Positions 25,169 through 35,901 of a DNA stretch of 64,000 nt are shown piece after piece (positions within the stretch are counted from its first letter, which is position 1; each line of letters opens with the position of its first letter). Under the pieces are notes generated by a model that saw nothing but the letters and a program-made list of their open reading frames with translations, was not told the origin of the DNA and made no database searches. The DNA comes from Myxococcota bacterium. GTDB lineage: Bacteria > Myxococcota > XYA12-FULL-58-9 > JALHOP01. The position numbers and the translations under genes are program-made. The DNA lies in NCBI GenBank assembly GCA_022842935.1, contig JALHOP010000001.1, positions 1 through 64,000 on the forward strand. Reading direction: 5' to 3'.

Positions 25169-26683
25169 CTACTCGAGGTCGATTCCGCGGGCTTTGCAAG
25201 CGCGCTGAACGCGGGGCTTGTCTTCGGGGCGGACGGCGAACAAGGCTGCGCGCGCGTCACCCAAGCTCGACAGACCACAGTACGATAGCGCGACGATGAG
25301 GTCTCCGCGCGGTGCGTCCCCGAGCCCGAGGGCCTGGCGAGCGCGCTGGATCGCCTCATCGAACTCGCCGGCGTCGTAGAGCTTCTGTGCCTGGTCGAGG
25401 AGTGTCTTTATCTTTGCCGACTCGCGTGGCGCGGTTGTCTTGGCCACCTCGGGACGATGCTCGGGCTGCTTGGTCTGCGGTGGTCGTTCCGGCGCTCGCA
25501 CGGGCGGCGGTATCGTCGGAGTCGGTGTCGGTTGGGTCGGCGACGCGTCTTCTGGAGCGGACGGTGGTGCCGGCGCCTGAGCGCCGTCGTCGTGCGGAGC
25601 CCAGCGCCAGACGGCTACCGCAAGGGCGATCGCTACGAGCGCAAGGCCGGTGATGAGGCGTGGCTCGAGACGGCTGGTCTTGGCGAGCTCGCCCGCAAGC
25701 GCTTGTGTTTGCCCAGCGGGTTTCAGCGCTATGGCGGGTGTCGTTTTGAGCTCTTCGCGATGGGGAGCATCTGCGGGCACCACGCCACGCAGCGCTTCCA
25801 CGAGTTGCGCGACATCCTGGAAACGGTCGCCAGGCTTCTTTGCCATGGCGCGCTCCACCGTCGCGATGACGTGGGGTGGCAGATGGGGTGAAAGGGTCGC
25901 TAGCGGTGTCGGCTGCTCGTGGACGACGCGATAGAGAACCGTAGTCAGTGATTCGCCGTCGAACGCAAAGTTGCCGGAGAGCATCTCGTAGATGACGGCT
26001 CCGAGCGCAAACTGATCGACACGCGCGTCGATGTTGGGGTCACCGCGTGCTTGCTCGGGCGCCATGTAACGAGGGGATCCGAGTACTTTTGGCGACGTGG
26101 TCGAGAGCGTCGTCTCCCAGGCTACCTTCGAGACGCCGAAATCGAGCAGCTTCACATGGGGCCGGTTGGCGCCGACGTCGCACAAGAAGATGTTGCTGGG
26201 CTTGAGATCGCGATGAACGACCCCGTGCGCGTGCGCCGCAGCGAGTCCCGCCGCGATGTCGGTGATGATCGGCAGCGCTTCGTCGAAGGTCATGGCGCCG
26301 CGCGACAGGCGAAAGCCCAAGTCCTCGCCTTCGAGGAACTCCATGACCATGTAGGGCATGCCGTGCGTGACGTTCCAATCGAGTACCGCGATGATGTTCG
26401 GGTGCGATAGCTTGGCGCAGATTTCGGCTTCGCGTCGAAAGCGGGGCAAGAATTCACCGCTCTTCTTCGGGTCGACCGATAGGATCTTGAGTGCGACGTG
26501 TCGGTCGAGTCGTAGCTGCTCGGCTTCGTACACGAAGCCCATGCCGCCCTGGGCGATGAGCCGCACGATGCGGTAGGCGCCATCGAGGATGTCGCCGCGC
26601 TCGAGCTCCTTATGGAAAGGAGTGTCTCCCACGCGCGCGAATACACCTGGTCCGACGGAGGCTTTCAAGATCCCCGTCGTCAC
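25169..26683 (-). CDS. Hanks-type Ser/Thr protein kinase with TM and TPR-like tail
   Basis: This protein of about 504 residues has an N-terminal kinase domain with the glycine loop AQGGMGFV, the Lys in VALKIL, catalytic HRDLKPSN, DFGVSK and an activation segment ending MAPEQ. All catalytic residues are intact. A membrane segment (LITGLALVAIALAVAVW) near residue 345 is followed by a Pro/Thr-rich extracytoplasmic linker and a short TPR-like pair (LLDQAQKLYDAGEFDEAIQRA). The start is set at GTG 26683, the closest in-frame start to a GGTGG. The frame continues to 26941 but would overlap exbB. It diverges from the exbB-exbD genes, which it might regulate. Confidence 0.9.
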   Translation of the reverse strand: MTTGILKASVGPGVFARVGDTPFHKELERGDILDGAYRIVRLIAQGGMGFVYEAEQLRLDRHVALKILSVDPKKSGEFLPRFRREAEICAKLSHPNIIAVLDWNVTHGMPYMVMEFLEGEDLGFRLSRGAMTFDEALPIITDIAAGLAAAHAHGVVHRDLKPSNIFLCDVGANRPHVKLLDFGVSKVAWETTLSTTSPKVLGSPRYMAPEQARGDPNIDARVDQFALGAVIYEMLSGNFAFDGESLTTVLYRVVHEQPTPLATLSPHLPPHVIATVERAMAKKPGDRFQDVAQLVEALRGVVPADAPHREELKTTPAIALKPAGQTQALAGELAKTSRLEPRLITGLALVAIALAVAVWRWAPHDDGAQAPAPPSAPEDASPTQPTPTPTIPPPVRAPERPPQTKQPEHRPEVAKTTAPRESAKIKTLLDQAQKLYDAGEFDEAIQRARQALGLGDAPRGDLIVALSYCGLSSLGDARAALFAVRPEDKPRVQRACKARGIDLE

Positions 26684-26722
26684 ATTGCCACCATTAGACC
26701 CAATGGATATATCGCCGCCACC

Positions 26723-27355
26723 ATGACCGAGACCGTCAAAGCGATGTTTGAGCAGGGCGGGAGCACCTTCGTCATCCTCCTCTTGATGTCCGTGGTTGCG
26801 CTCACCGTGGGTATCGAGCGTTGGGCTGCGATATTCGTGGCGCGGCGCCGCATGGTCGAGAGCACCGAGCGCATCATCGGGCACCTGCGTGAGCGCAACC
26901 GCACGATGGCGCTCGCGGTGAACTCCACCGTGGCCCACCACCCCGGCGCGAAGCTTTTCGAGCTCTTGTTGTCCGAGCAGGCGGTCAGCGCCGGCGAAAT
27001 CCGCCGCATGCAGGCGCGCATTATCCGCGGCACGAAAACACGTCTCTGGGTGGTAGGCAGCGTCGGCGCTACAGCGCCCTTCGTGGGCCTCTTTGGCACC
27101 GTCGTTGGCATCATGCGGTCGTTTCGCGACATCTCCTCGAGCGGGGCGGGCGGTTTCTCCGTCGTCTCCGGAGGCATTAGCGAGGCGCTCATCACCACGG
27201 CAGCCGGTATCGCGGTGGGTGTGCTCGCGATGATCCTCTTCAACTATCTGGGCGTCCAGGCCAGCGCCTTTTCGGCCGAGCTGAAGGAGAGCGCTGAAGA
27301 GATCGCCGAGAAGTCGATGGCGCTGCCCACCCAGAGCCTTCCGGCGGCGGGCTAG
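26723..27355 (+). CDS. exbB: MotA/TolQ/ExbB proton-channel family protein
   Basis: This 210-residue inner-membrane protein starts at ATG 26723. The first helix is STFVILLLMSVVALTVGIERW, and the two-helix channel block contains ATAPFVGLFGTVVGIMRSF and ALITTAAGIAVGVLAMILFNYL, the family signature. With the next gene it should make a proton-driven ExbB-ExbD stator. No TonB gene is adjacent, so whether it energises TonB, Tol or another partner is open. Confidence 0.9.
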   Translation: MTETVKAMFEQGGSTFVILLLMSVVALTVGIERWAAIFVARRRMVESTERIIGHLRERNRTMALAVNSTVAHHPGAKLFELLLSEQAVSAGEIRRMQARIIRGTKTRLWVVGSVGATAPFVGLFGTVVGIMRSFRDISSSGAGGFSVVSGGISEALITTAAGIAVGVLAMILFNYLGVQASAFSAELKESAEEIAEKSMALPTQSLPAAG

Positions 27356-27363
27356 ACGGCGTC

Positions 27364-27813
27364 ATGGCGACCAACATGCCACAGCCCGCCGATGACGCGG
27401 ACGACGAGTCGCCGATCTTTGCCGAGGTCACCATCACGCCGCTGACTGACGTGATTCTGGTGCTCCTCATCATCGTGATGGTCTCGGCCAACCAAATGGT
27501 CGATGCAGCCCGCGAGGGGCGCCTCGAGGTCGACCTGCCGACCGCCGGCGCAGGTTCGTCCGACACGACGCCTGGCGAAGCGATGGTCATCGGCATCATG
27601 AAGGACGGCCGTATCGCCGTGGGGGGCGAGACCATCGACGAGGAGTCGCTGCAGACGATGCTGAAGGACCGGATGCTCAAGAATCGCGAGACCCCCATCG
27701 TCATCGACGCGGACGGCGATCTGGCTCACAAATCGGTGGTGCGGGTCCTCGACATTGCGCGCCAAGCCGGGGTCACCAACATCGGTATCGGCGTCACTCC
27801 TGGAGAACAATAA
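27364..27813 (+). CDS. exbD: ExbD/TolR family protein
   Basis: This 149-residue protein follows exbB by 8 bp. A single TM helix carries the functional Asp in ITPLTDVILVLLIIVMV, which is followed by a periplasmic domain with the typical IMKDGRIAVGG strand and DADGDLAHKSVVRVLDIAR helix. The stop is contiguous with the next start (TAAGTG). Confidence 0.92.
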   Translation: MATNMPQPADDADDESPIFAEVTITPLTDVILVLLIIVMVSANQMVDAAREGRLEVDLPTAGAGSSDTTPGEAMVIGIMKDGRIAVGGETIDEESLQTMLKDRMLKNRETPIVIDADGDLAHKSVVRVLDIARQAGVTNIGIGVTPGEQ

Positions 27814-28461
27814 GTGGACCTCTTGCGCAGTCTCATCGAGCTCATCCGCAACCCGGGCGCGCTCATCGTCTGGGGCGGATATCCCGCGCTCGCAGCCATC
27901 ATTTTCCTGGAGACCGGCGCCCTCGTCTTTTTCCTCCCCGGCGACTCACTCTTGGTCATGGCTGGGCTCTACGCCGCGCAGGGCTCACTCAACATCCTTT
28001 GGCTGAACGTGCTGCTCATTCCGCTCGCCATTCTTGGCGACGCGCTTTCGTATTTCATCGGCCTGCGCGCGGGCCACGCTCTGTTCGAACGGCCCCGCTC
28101 GCGCTTGTTCCGGCCGGATCTTGTCCAGAAGGCCCACGCCTTCTACGAGAAGCACGGCGGTAAGGCCATCATCCTCGCGCGCTTCGTTCCGATATTGCGG
28201 ACCTTCGTTCCGGTCGTCGCTGGTGTCGGCCAGATGGGCTACAAGAAGTTCGCCACCTACAATATCGTCGGGGGCGCCGCGTGGATCGCCTCGATGACCC
28301 TGGTCGGGTACGTGCTCGGGTCGCGCTTCCCCGTGCTCGTTCAGCACATCGAGAAGGTCATCATCGTGGTGGTCTTCTTATCGATCTTGCCGCCGGTCAT
28401 CGAGTACTTGCGGGCTCGCTCGAAGGCTGGACGCGAAGCCTCGGCGGCCCCCACGCGTTGA
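27814..28461 (+). CDS. DedA/SNARE-associated family membrane protein
   Basis: This 215-residue protein starts at GTG 27814 immediately after exbD. DedA landmarks are IFLETGALVFFLPGDSLL, FYEKHGGKAIILARFVPILRT and FVPVVAGVGQM. The acidic residue in the re-entrant loop and the basic FxRfxPxxR motif are both present. Members flip undecaprenyl phosphate or phospholipids and need the proton gradient. Its place behind exbBD in one operon is unusual. Confidence 0.92.
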   Translation: MDLLRSLIELIRNPGALIVWGGYPALAAIIFLETGALVFFLPGDSLLVMAGLYAAQGSLNILWLNVLLIPLAILGDALSYFIGLRAGHALFERPRSRLFRPDLVQKAHAFYEKHGGKAIILARFVPILRTFVPVVAGVGQMGYKKFATYNIVGGAAWIASMTLVGYVLGSRFPVLVQHIEKVIIVVVFLSILPPVIEYLRARSKAGREASAAPTR

Positions 28462-28590
28462 GCCGAGCGCGGTCACGAAACGCTTTAGCGGACGACCTTG
28501 ACCTGCGACGCGTGCTGGCGCGACTCTGATCCCCGCATTTTCCTCCGGTTAGTGGTTTTCTCAACAAACCAAAGGGGTACGTGTAGCTTT

Positions 28591-31068
28591 ATGCGTTTTC
28601 ATACACAAAAACTGTGCATCCCTCTGTTTTCCCTAGCGCTGTTTGCAGCTGGCTGCTCCGGCTCGGATGGAGCAAACGGTGCCGACGGTTCCAATGGCTC
28701 CAATGGCTCGAATGGAGCTGATGGTACGAGCGGCAATAACGGCGCGGTGTCGCTCATTCGACTCACGGGGTTGCCCCCGGGCGACGCCAACTGCGGGGCT
28801 GGTGGCACACAGGTCGACAGCGGCCTCGACAACGGCGACGGCGGCGGTACCGCCAACGACGGCGTGCTCCAGTCGGGCGAGGTCGATGCGACCGAGCGGC
28901 TTTGCAACAATACGCGGATCAGCCGCGTTGGTAGCTTTACCGCCCCGGCGGGTGCGCCGGGAACGTTCTCCATGCTCACGCGCGGCGGCGACGCGACCGC
29001 CACAGGGGGCACCGGAGGTAGCGGCGGGTACGTGCAAGTTGAATTCGACTTCGGCAGCAACGGCGGGCACTTGAAGCTCTTCAGGACCGGCCAGGTCGAC
29101 GCTAGCTTCGCGCTCCCCACGCTTCCCGCGACTAGCAATTTCGGCCCGACGCCGCTCACGGTGAGCAGTACGACCCGCGTCCGGCGCGTCTTGAACTTGA
29201 CCGATACCAACGACATTGACGGCGCCGCCCTCGTCGCGGGCGATATCGTTCAACCCTACAACTTTGGTTGCGTGACCTATCCGTTGTCGCGGTGGAATAG
29301 CGCTGCGAGCAGCGAGGAGATTACTGGCGTTCGTGTGCTCCAGGGCGCCACGCTGAGCTTCGATTCGACGATCGGCGGTTGCACCCTGCACTCCGTTACG
29401 GTCGACTACGCCGTACGTAACGAAGGCACGATCACGGCGGGCCGTGAGGCAACGACTGGAACGAGTGACTCGGTCTCTCTCAATGTTGGCAGCTACATCG
29501 GCGCTGCCGGCTCGGCCGTCACCTTGACCGGAGCAAACCAGGCGACCGGAACCGGAGGCGGAGGCGGCGCGTTCCGAGTTGAAGCCAACAGGCAAGGCGG
29601 TGAAGTCGGAAGCGTTTGGAACTTCGGGACCATTGATACGTCAGGCGGTAATGGCGAGAGCGGTGGCAACTCCGGTTCCGTCTACGTGTTCGGGAGCAGC
29701 CAAGTCGTCAACACCGGCGCCGTCACGGCGCGCGGCGGTGACGCAACGCTTGCGGCTGGTACTGGCGGCAGCAGCAGTGGTGTTCAGCTCGACGCCGGCT
29801 ACGGCCATAACCACAACTCCGGCACCATCGACACGCGCGGTGGTAACGGCGGCACGAACGCGGGCTCCGGCGGCTACGTGTACCTCTACGTCAACGAATA
29901 CGGCGATCTGCGCAACAGCGGCACCATCCGCACGACCGGTGGTACGCCGGCGGCCGGTTGTGCCGCCGCTTGCAGAGGCGGGACCGGCGGCGAGGTCTAT
30001 ATCCAGGCCTCGGGTGACGTCATCAGCTCGGCCAGCATCACCACCGCGGGTGGCGACGGCTTGACGGGGAACGGTGGTAACGGTGGCTACATTTACTTCT
30101 ATACCGACACGAGTAATTCGACACTCGTCGCCGGCGACACCAACGCCATGAACGGCTCTATCGCGGTCTCGGGGAACCTCGACAGCCATGGTGGTAACGG
30201 CGCCCTCGCCGGGGGCAGCGGTGGCTACATCTACGCCGAGGCTTACCTCGACAATGCTCCGTTCGGCCAAGAGGTCGCCTTTTACGGATACGGTGGTGGC
30301 ATTACCACCCGTGGCGGTAACGGCGATGTGAGCGGCGGCAGCGGCGGCTATGTTTATCTGCAACAGGCACGCGGCGATGACAACGACAGCAACGACACGC
30401 CGGGTGGCAGCGTCTTGAACGATCTTGACATCAATACCCGCGGCGGTGATGCGGCGAATGGAAGTGGTGGCTCCGGCGGCTATTTCTGGGCGGTCACGGA
30501 GGAGGAGCGCCAAGGCTCGTTCGGCTTCGAGCGGGTTATCAACCGTGGCAACATCGTGACCAGCGGCGGGGACGGCACGACGCAGGGTGGCTCGAGCGGT
30601 TATGCGTTTCTGTTGGCGCTCGACAAGCTCGAGAACTTCGGCAGTATCGTCGCGAATTCTGGTCGGGCAACGGCCGCTGCCGGCAACGGCGGAAACTGCG
30701 ACACGTATCAGTACAGCAACGAGGGTCCACGCGGCATCACCCTGGCGTCCGAAGGCGCGGAGGCCATCAACACCGGGGCACTGAGCAACCTGGGCGGTCA
30801 GTCGACCGGCGCTGGCGGCAATGGTGGCTCTTCCGGCGGCATTCTGGTGGTGGGCTACTTCGGCACCATCAACTCGGGAGCGCTCGCCTCTGACGGTGGC
30901 GACGCCGACACTGCGACGGGAGCTGGTGGCGACGGCGGGAATGTCACCATCCGCTCGATCAGCGGTTACTCGGCAAACAGCGGAGCGCTATCGGCAACCG
31001 GTGGTACGGGGCCGGCCGCGGCCACCGGGAGCGCCGGTGTGATCTCCATCGACGGCCAGATTCAGTAG
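28591..31068 (+). CDS. Large lipoprotein: collagen-like segment plus Gly-rich beta-repeats
   Basis: This protein of about 825 residues has a lipobox LFAAGC near residue 18. A short collagen-like (Gly-X-Asn/Asp) stretch follows (about 21-50), then SLIRLTGLPPGDANCGAGG, which matches the small domain often found after collagen-like repeats in myxobacterial lipoproteins. From about residue 280 to the end there are a dozen or more repeats of the type N-G-I-x-T-x-GG-(N/D)-G-x5-G-S-GGYVY, suggesting a right-handed beta-helix or stacked sheet. It is probably displayed on the cell surface. A hairpin follows at 31088. Confidence 0.75.
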   Translation: MRFHTQKLCIPLFSLALFAAGCSGSDGANGADGSNGSNGSNGADGTSGNNGAVSLIRLTGLPPGDANCGAGGTQVDSGLDNGDGGGTANDGVLQSGEVDATERLCNNTRISRVGSFTAPAGAPGTFSMLTRGGDATATGGTGGSGGYVQVEFDFGSNGGHLKLFRTGQVDASFALPTLPATSNFGPTPLTVSSTTRVRRVLNLTDTNDIDGAALVAGDIVQPYNFGCVTYPLSRWNSAASSEEITGVRVLQGATLSFDSTIGGCTLHSVTVDYAVRNEGTITAGREATTGTSDSVSLNVGSYIGAAGSAVTLTGANQATGTGGGGGAFRVEANRQGGEVGSVWNFGTIDTSGGNGESGGNSGSVYVFGSSQVVNTGAVTARGGDATLAAGTGGSSSGVQLDAGYGHNHNSGTIDTRGGNGGTNAGSGGYVYLYVNEYGDLRNSGTIRTTGGTPAAGCAAACRGGTGGEVYIQASGDVISSASITTAGGDGLTGNGGNGGYIYFYTDTSNSTLVAGDTNAMNGSIAVSGNLDSHGGNGALAGGSGGYIYAEAYLDNAPFGQEVAFYGYGGGITTRGGNGDVSGGSGGYVYLQQARGDDNDSNDTPGGSVLNDLDINTRGGDAANGSGGSGGYFWAVTEEERQGSFGFERVINRGNIVTSGGDGTTQGGSSGYAFLLALDKLENFGSIVANSGRATAAAGNGGNCDTYQYSNEGPRGITLASEGAEAINTGALSNLGGQSTGAGGNGGSSGGILVVGYFGTINSGALASDGGDADTATGAGGDGGNVTIRSISGYSANSGALSATGGTGPAAATGSAGVISIDGQIQ

Positions 31069-31087
31069 TGACCTGAGCGACCTTGCT

Positions 31088-31124
31088 GCCCCGGAGTCGA
31101 GCCCCTCTGGCTCGACTCCGGGGC
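31088..31124 (+). terminator. Perfect hairpin after the Gly-rich lipoprotein gene
   Basis: A 16-bp perfect stem, gccccggagtcgagcc with ggctcgactccggggc, encloses a 5-nt loop. There is no T run, so it may stall or stabilise RNA ends rather than terminate alone. It separates this gene from dnaX. Confidence 0.7.
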
Positions 31125-31181
31125 ACGCGAGCCCGAGTACGAGCCGTAGACGCGCCGCCTTCGATCGCATAGGAACGCCCC

Positions 31182-32936
<1,755 letters not shown>

Positions 32937-32939
32937 GCC

Positions 32940-33254
32940 ATGGACTTGGATATGAACAAGATCATGGAGATGGCCAACCAGATGAAAGCTCATCTGGAGA
33001 AGACGCAGGCCGAGACCATGAACATGCAGGTCCGCGGCGAGGCTGGTGGTGGCATGGTGGCGGTCACCATGAATGGGCGCCATGAGGTCATCGCGGTGAA
33101 GATCGAACCGGCCGCCATGACGGACGTGAAGCTCCTCGAAGACCTGATCCGCGCCGCTTGCAATCAGGCTGTGGCGAACGTTCAGGCCGAGGCAAAGAAC
33201 AAGATGGGCCTGCTCGCACAGAGCATGGGCGTAGGACCCTTGGGCAACTTCTGA
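32940..33254 (+). CDS. ybaB: YbaB/EbfC nucleoid-associated protein
   Basis: This 104-residue protein of standard family length has the N-terminal helix MNKIMEMANQMKAHLEKTQAE, the VRGEAGGGMVAVTMNGRHEV strand block and a C-terminal helix. It forms tweezer-shaped DNA-binding dimers. It lies between dnaX and recR, the conserved order in most bacteria, with its start 3 bp after the dnaX stop. Confidence 0.95.
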   Translation: MDLDMNKIMEMANQMKAHLEKTQAETMNMQVRGEAGGGMVAVTMNGRHEVIAVKIEPAAMTDVKLLEDLIRAACNQAVANVQAEAKNKMGLLAQSMGVGPLGNF

Positions 33255-33255
33255 C

Positions 33256-33861
33256 GTGTCGCAGGACCCTATTACGCGATTGGCGCTCGAGCTCGGGCGG
33301 CTACCCGGTATCGGGGAACGCAGCGCGCAGCGCCTTGCCTATTACGTCATCAAGGCGTCGCATGGCACTGGGCGGAAGTCGCTCGCGCACGATCTTGCCA
33401 CCGCGCTCGTCGAGTGCGTCGAACAGGCCCGCTTCTGCGGCACTTGCCAGAACCTCACGACCAGCGCGCTGTGCGGGGTCTGCAGTGATTCACGGCGCGA
33501 CAAGACTGTCATTTGTGTGATCGAGGGCGTCGCGGATTTGCGGGCGATCGAGGCTTCTGGGGGCTATCGCGGCGTCTATCACGTGTTGCATGGGTCCCTG
33601 TCCCCGCTCGAGGGAGTGGGGCCGGATGACCTGCGCTTGCGCGAGCTCGTCGCCCGCCTGGGTGATGAGGTCAAGGAGATCATCCTAGCGACCAACGCAG
33701 ATGTCGAAGGTGACGCCACCGCGCTGTATGTCGCGAGGCTCGTTAGACCTTACGGCCTCAAGGTGACCCGCCTCGCCTCGGGTATCCCCATGGGTGGAGA
33801 GCTCGAATACGTCGACCAGGCCACTCTGGGCCGGGCGCTTGAGAACCGCCGCGATTTCTGA
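33256..33861 (+). CDS. recR: Recombination mediator RecR
   Basis: This 201-residue protein starts at GTG 33256, one base after the ybaB stop. It has the helix-hairpin-helix LPGIGERSAQRLAYY, the four-Cys zinc finger (CGTC...CGVC), the Toprim block CVIEGVADLRAIE and the Walker-like C-terminal region with TRLASGIPMGGELEYVD. With RecO it loads RecA at gaps. Confidence 0.97.
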   Translation: MSQDPITRLALELGRLPGIGERSAQRLAYYVIKASHGTGRKSLAHDLATALVECVEQARFCGTCQNLTTSALCGVCSDSRRDKTVICVIEGVADLRAIEASGGYRGVYHVLHGSLSPLEGVGPDDLRLRELVARLGDEVKEIILATNADVEGDATALYVARLVRPYGLKVTRLASGIPMGGELEYVDQATLGRALENRRDF

Positions 33862-33923
33862 GGCTCCCAGCGACGGGGCCCGGCGGCGCCCACCAAACGT
33901 AAAAGTTGAAGCCATGTCGGGGT

Positions 33924-33940
33924 GTCTGTTAACAACAGAC
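33924..33940 (+). promoter_or_regulatory. Perfect inverted repeat touching the mglB start
   Basis: GTCTGTT and AACAGAC flank AAC, and the repeat ends four bases before the mglB ATG at 33945. It occupies the place where a Shine-Dalgarno sequence should be, and no GGAGG-like motif is seen. It could be an operator or an RNA hairpin that controls initiation. Confidence 0.55.
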
Positions 33941-33944
33941 CACC

Positions 33945-34427
33945 ATGGCCGACCAACAGATGGTGATGTACGAGGAGGAGTTTCGACAGATCGCTGCGAT
34001 CTGCGAACGTCTGACTCGTGAAGCCAACGCCAAGGCCGTTCTCCTCGTCGACAAGAACGGTCAGTACATCACCAGCAACGGCGAAACCAACGACCTCGAC
34101 ACCACCTCGCTTGCCTCGCTCGCGGCGGGTACGAACGCTGCCACGAACGGTCTCGCCAAGCTCATCGGCGAGAAGGATTTCCCAAACAACTTCCTCGAAG
34201 GGGAGAAGTACAACCTCCACTTCTCCATCGTCGCCCAGCGCGCGATCCTGGTCGTCATGTTCGACCAGCGCTCCTCGCTAGGCCTCGTGCGCTTGCGCGT
34301 GAAGCGCGCTAGCGAAGAGCTCGCCAATATCTTCGGCGCCATGCTGCAGAAGGCGCAGAGTCAGGCGCAGGGTGCGCCGTTCGGCGAGATCACCGACGAC
34401 GATATCGACAATCTGTTCTCTGAGTAA
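33945..34427 (+). CDS. mglB: MglB, Roadblock/LC7 GTPase-activating partner of MglA
   Basis: At 160 residues it is close in length and sequence to M. xanthus MglB as I know it: VMYEEEF, ICERLTREANAKAVLLVDKNGQ, DTTSLASLAAG, GLAKLIGEKDFPN, RSSLGLVRLRVKRASEEL, and the terminal ITDDDIDNLFSE. MglB dimers act as GAP for MglA and mark the lagging pole, so MglA-GTP stays at the leading pole. It lies 12 bp before mglA in the same operon. No ribosome-binding site is obvious, but a 17-bp inverted repeat abuts the start. Confidence 0.95.
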   Translation: MADQQMVMYEEEFRQIAAICERLTREANAKAVLLVDKNGQYITSNGETNDLDTTSLASLAAGTNAATNGLAKLIGEKDFPNNFLEGEKYNLHFSIVAQRAILVVMFDQRSSLGLVRLRVKRASEELANIFGAMLQKAQSQAQGAPFGEITDDDIDNLFSE

Positions 34428-34439
34428 GGCGGCCGAGCC

Positions 34440-35027
34440 ATGTCCTTCATCAACTACAGCTCGCGCGAGATTAACTGTAAGATCGTCTACTACGGGCCGG
34501 GTCTGTGCGGCAAAACGACGAATCTCCAGTACATCTACAACAAGACCAATCCCGAGGCGAAAGGGAAGATGATCTCCCTCGCCACCGAGACCGAGCGCAC
34601 ACTGTTCTTCGACTTCCTGCCGCTCTCACTCGGTGAGATTCGTGGCTTCAAGACGCGTTTCCACCTGTATACGGTTCCCGGTCAGGTCTTCTACGACGCG
34701 TCCCGCAAGCTCATCTTGAAGGGTGTCGACGGCGTCGTATTCGTCGCCGACTCGCAAATCGAGCGCATGGAAGCGAACCTCGAGTCGATGGAGAACCTGC
34801 GGACGAACCTCGCCGAGCAGGGATACGACCTCGACAAGATCCCCTTCGTGATCCAGTACAACAAGCGCGACTTGCCGAACGCCGCGGGTGTCGACGAGCT
34901 CAAACGCTTGTTGAACCCTCGCAGCGTGCCCGACTTCGAAGCCTCGGCGACGGTCGGCAACGGCGTGTTCGATACCCTCAAGGCCATCGCCAAACTCGTG
35001 CTAACCGAGCTCAAGAAGGGCGGCTAA
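34440..35027 (+). CDS. mglA: MglA, Ras-like polarity GTPase
   Basis: Its 195 residues match the M. xanthus length. The P-loop is GPGLCGKT (19-26), the switch region contains the [21 protein letters not shown] block, and the base-specificity motif is NKRD. It ends in LTELKKGG as in known MglA. MglA-GTP sets front-rear polarity and, in gliding bacteria, assembles the Agl-Glt machine at the leading pole. An Agl/Glt-like operon is in this same window (40410-52143). The last 17 bp overlap the convergent gene that ends at 35011. Confidence 0.97.
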   Translation: MSFINYSSREINCKIVYYGPGLCGKTTNLQYIYNKTNPEAKGKMISLATETERTLFFDFLPLSLGEIRGFKTRFHLYTVPGQVFYDASRKLILKGVDGVVFVADSQIERMEANLESMENLRTNLAEQGYDLDKIPFVIQYNKRDLPNAAGVDELKRLLNPRSVPDFEASATVGNGVFDTLKAIAKLVLTELKKGG

Positions 35028-35838
35028 GGCTCTCCGCGAGCCCGCGCAATAGCGCGAGCTCAGTCCGACAACGGGCCAGCAACGGCTCGAAAAGCATGTG
35101 GCGCCGTCCGCTCACCCCTCGGGTCAACTCCGCACGTCGTAGGTCCTCGGGCAGCATGCGCATGAGCTGCCTGAGCGGCTGCACGCGCTCGAGCTGATAG
35201 GCACCAATGTTCGTGAGCACACAGGCGATCGTGTCGTCGCTCGTGATCGTCCGGAGCCTGCCGAGCTCCGTCTCGAGGTCACGGTCGAGCTTGAGGCGCT
35301 GCTCGAGGTCCGCGACCAAGAGCTCACAATCGCGGATGGCTCGCTTGGCGATTCGTTTGGGGTCGAGCACGTTGCTTAGGCGCCGGCGGGTCACTGGGGG
35401 GAGGTTCTCACCGGACGCAAGGACGCGCGCGCGAAGGATGTCGCGGTAGCTCGCGGCGAAGTGCAGCACGAAGAGTGTCTCGTGGAAGCTTGGGACACAT
35501 TCTTCGACCAATTTGTCGGCCAAGAGCAACAACCCCGAACCGCGTAGTCGTACCCGTTGTTCTCGATAGCGGACGCTCCGCTTCGTCGTTCGAGTCAGGT
35601 GCTTGTCTTCCTCGAGGTTACGCAACACTCGCCCAATCTGGACGAGTTGGATGTCTTGGCTGGGGTGCAGGACGTCGATCTCGAGCCAGTTGCCGAAGAG
35701 ACGGAAAAAGAAGCGAACGTCGCTCGCGCGAAAGCCAGTGGCGGTGCTGACCGCATGCGCGGCGATGATGGAGGCGCGCAGTAGAGTCGAGTGGAGATCG
35801 ACCTGTCCGAAACGTCTGACGAGCGATGATTGGCGCAT
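35011..35838 (-). CDS. Putative winged-helix transcription regulator (unassigned family)
   Basis: This 275-residue protein has a region of about 45-115 that reads like a winged helix: [21 protein letters not shown] followed by a basic strand and [14 protein letters not shown]. The remaining C-terminal part is helical and rich in Arg and Leu (about 120-275). The gene diverges from the hydroxylase gene, and a perfect 19-bp palindrome lies between them, about 20 bp from its start. That context supports a local regulator, but the family is not recognised. Its 3' end overlaps mglA. Confidence 0.55.
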   Translation of the reverse strand: MRQSSLVRRFGQVDLHSTLLRASIIAAHAVSTATGFRASDVRFFFRLFGNWLEIDVLHPSQDIQLVQIGRVLRNLEEDKHLTRTTKRSVRYREQRVRLRGSGLLLLADKLVEECVPSFHETLFVLHFAASYRDILRARVLASGENLPPVTRRRLSNVLDPKRIAKRAIRDCELLVADLEQRLKLDRDLETELGRLRTITSDDTIACVLTNIGAYQLERVQPLRQLMRMLPEDLRRAELTRGVSGRRHMLFEPLLARCRTELALLRGLAESLSRPS

Positions 35839-35857
35839 ACGTAAAGTCCAGTCGTGC

Positions 35858-35876
35858 GAGATTACATTGTAATCTC
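35858..35876. promoter_or_regulatory. Perfect 19-bp palindrome, likely operator
   Basis: GAGATTACA and TGTAATCTC flank one central T. It lies between the divergent starts at 35838 and 35902. It is AT-richer than its surroundings, as operators often are, and could control both genes. Confidence 0.7.
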
Positions 35877-35901
35877 AGGGAGGCTAGTCGGCACGCAGGT
35901 G

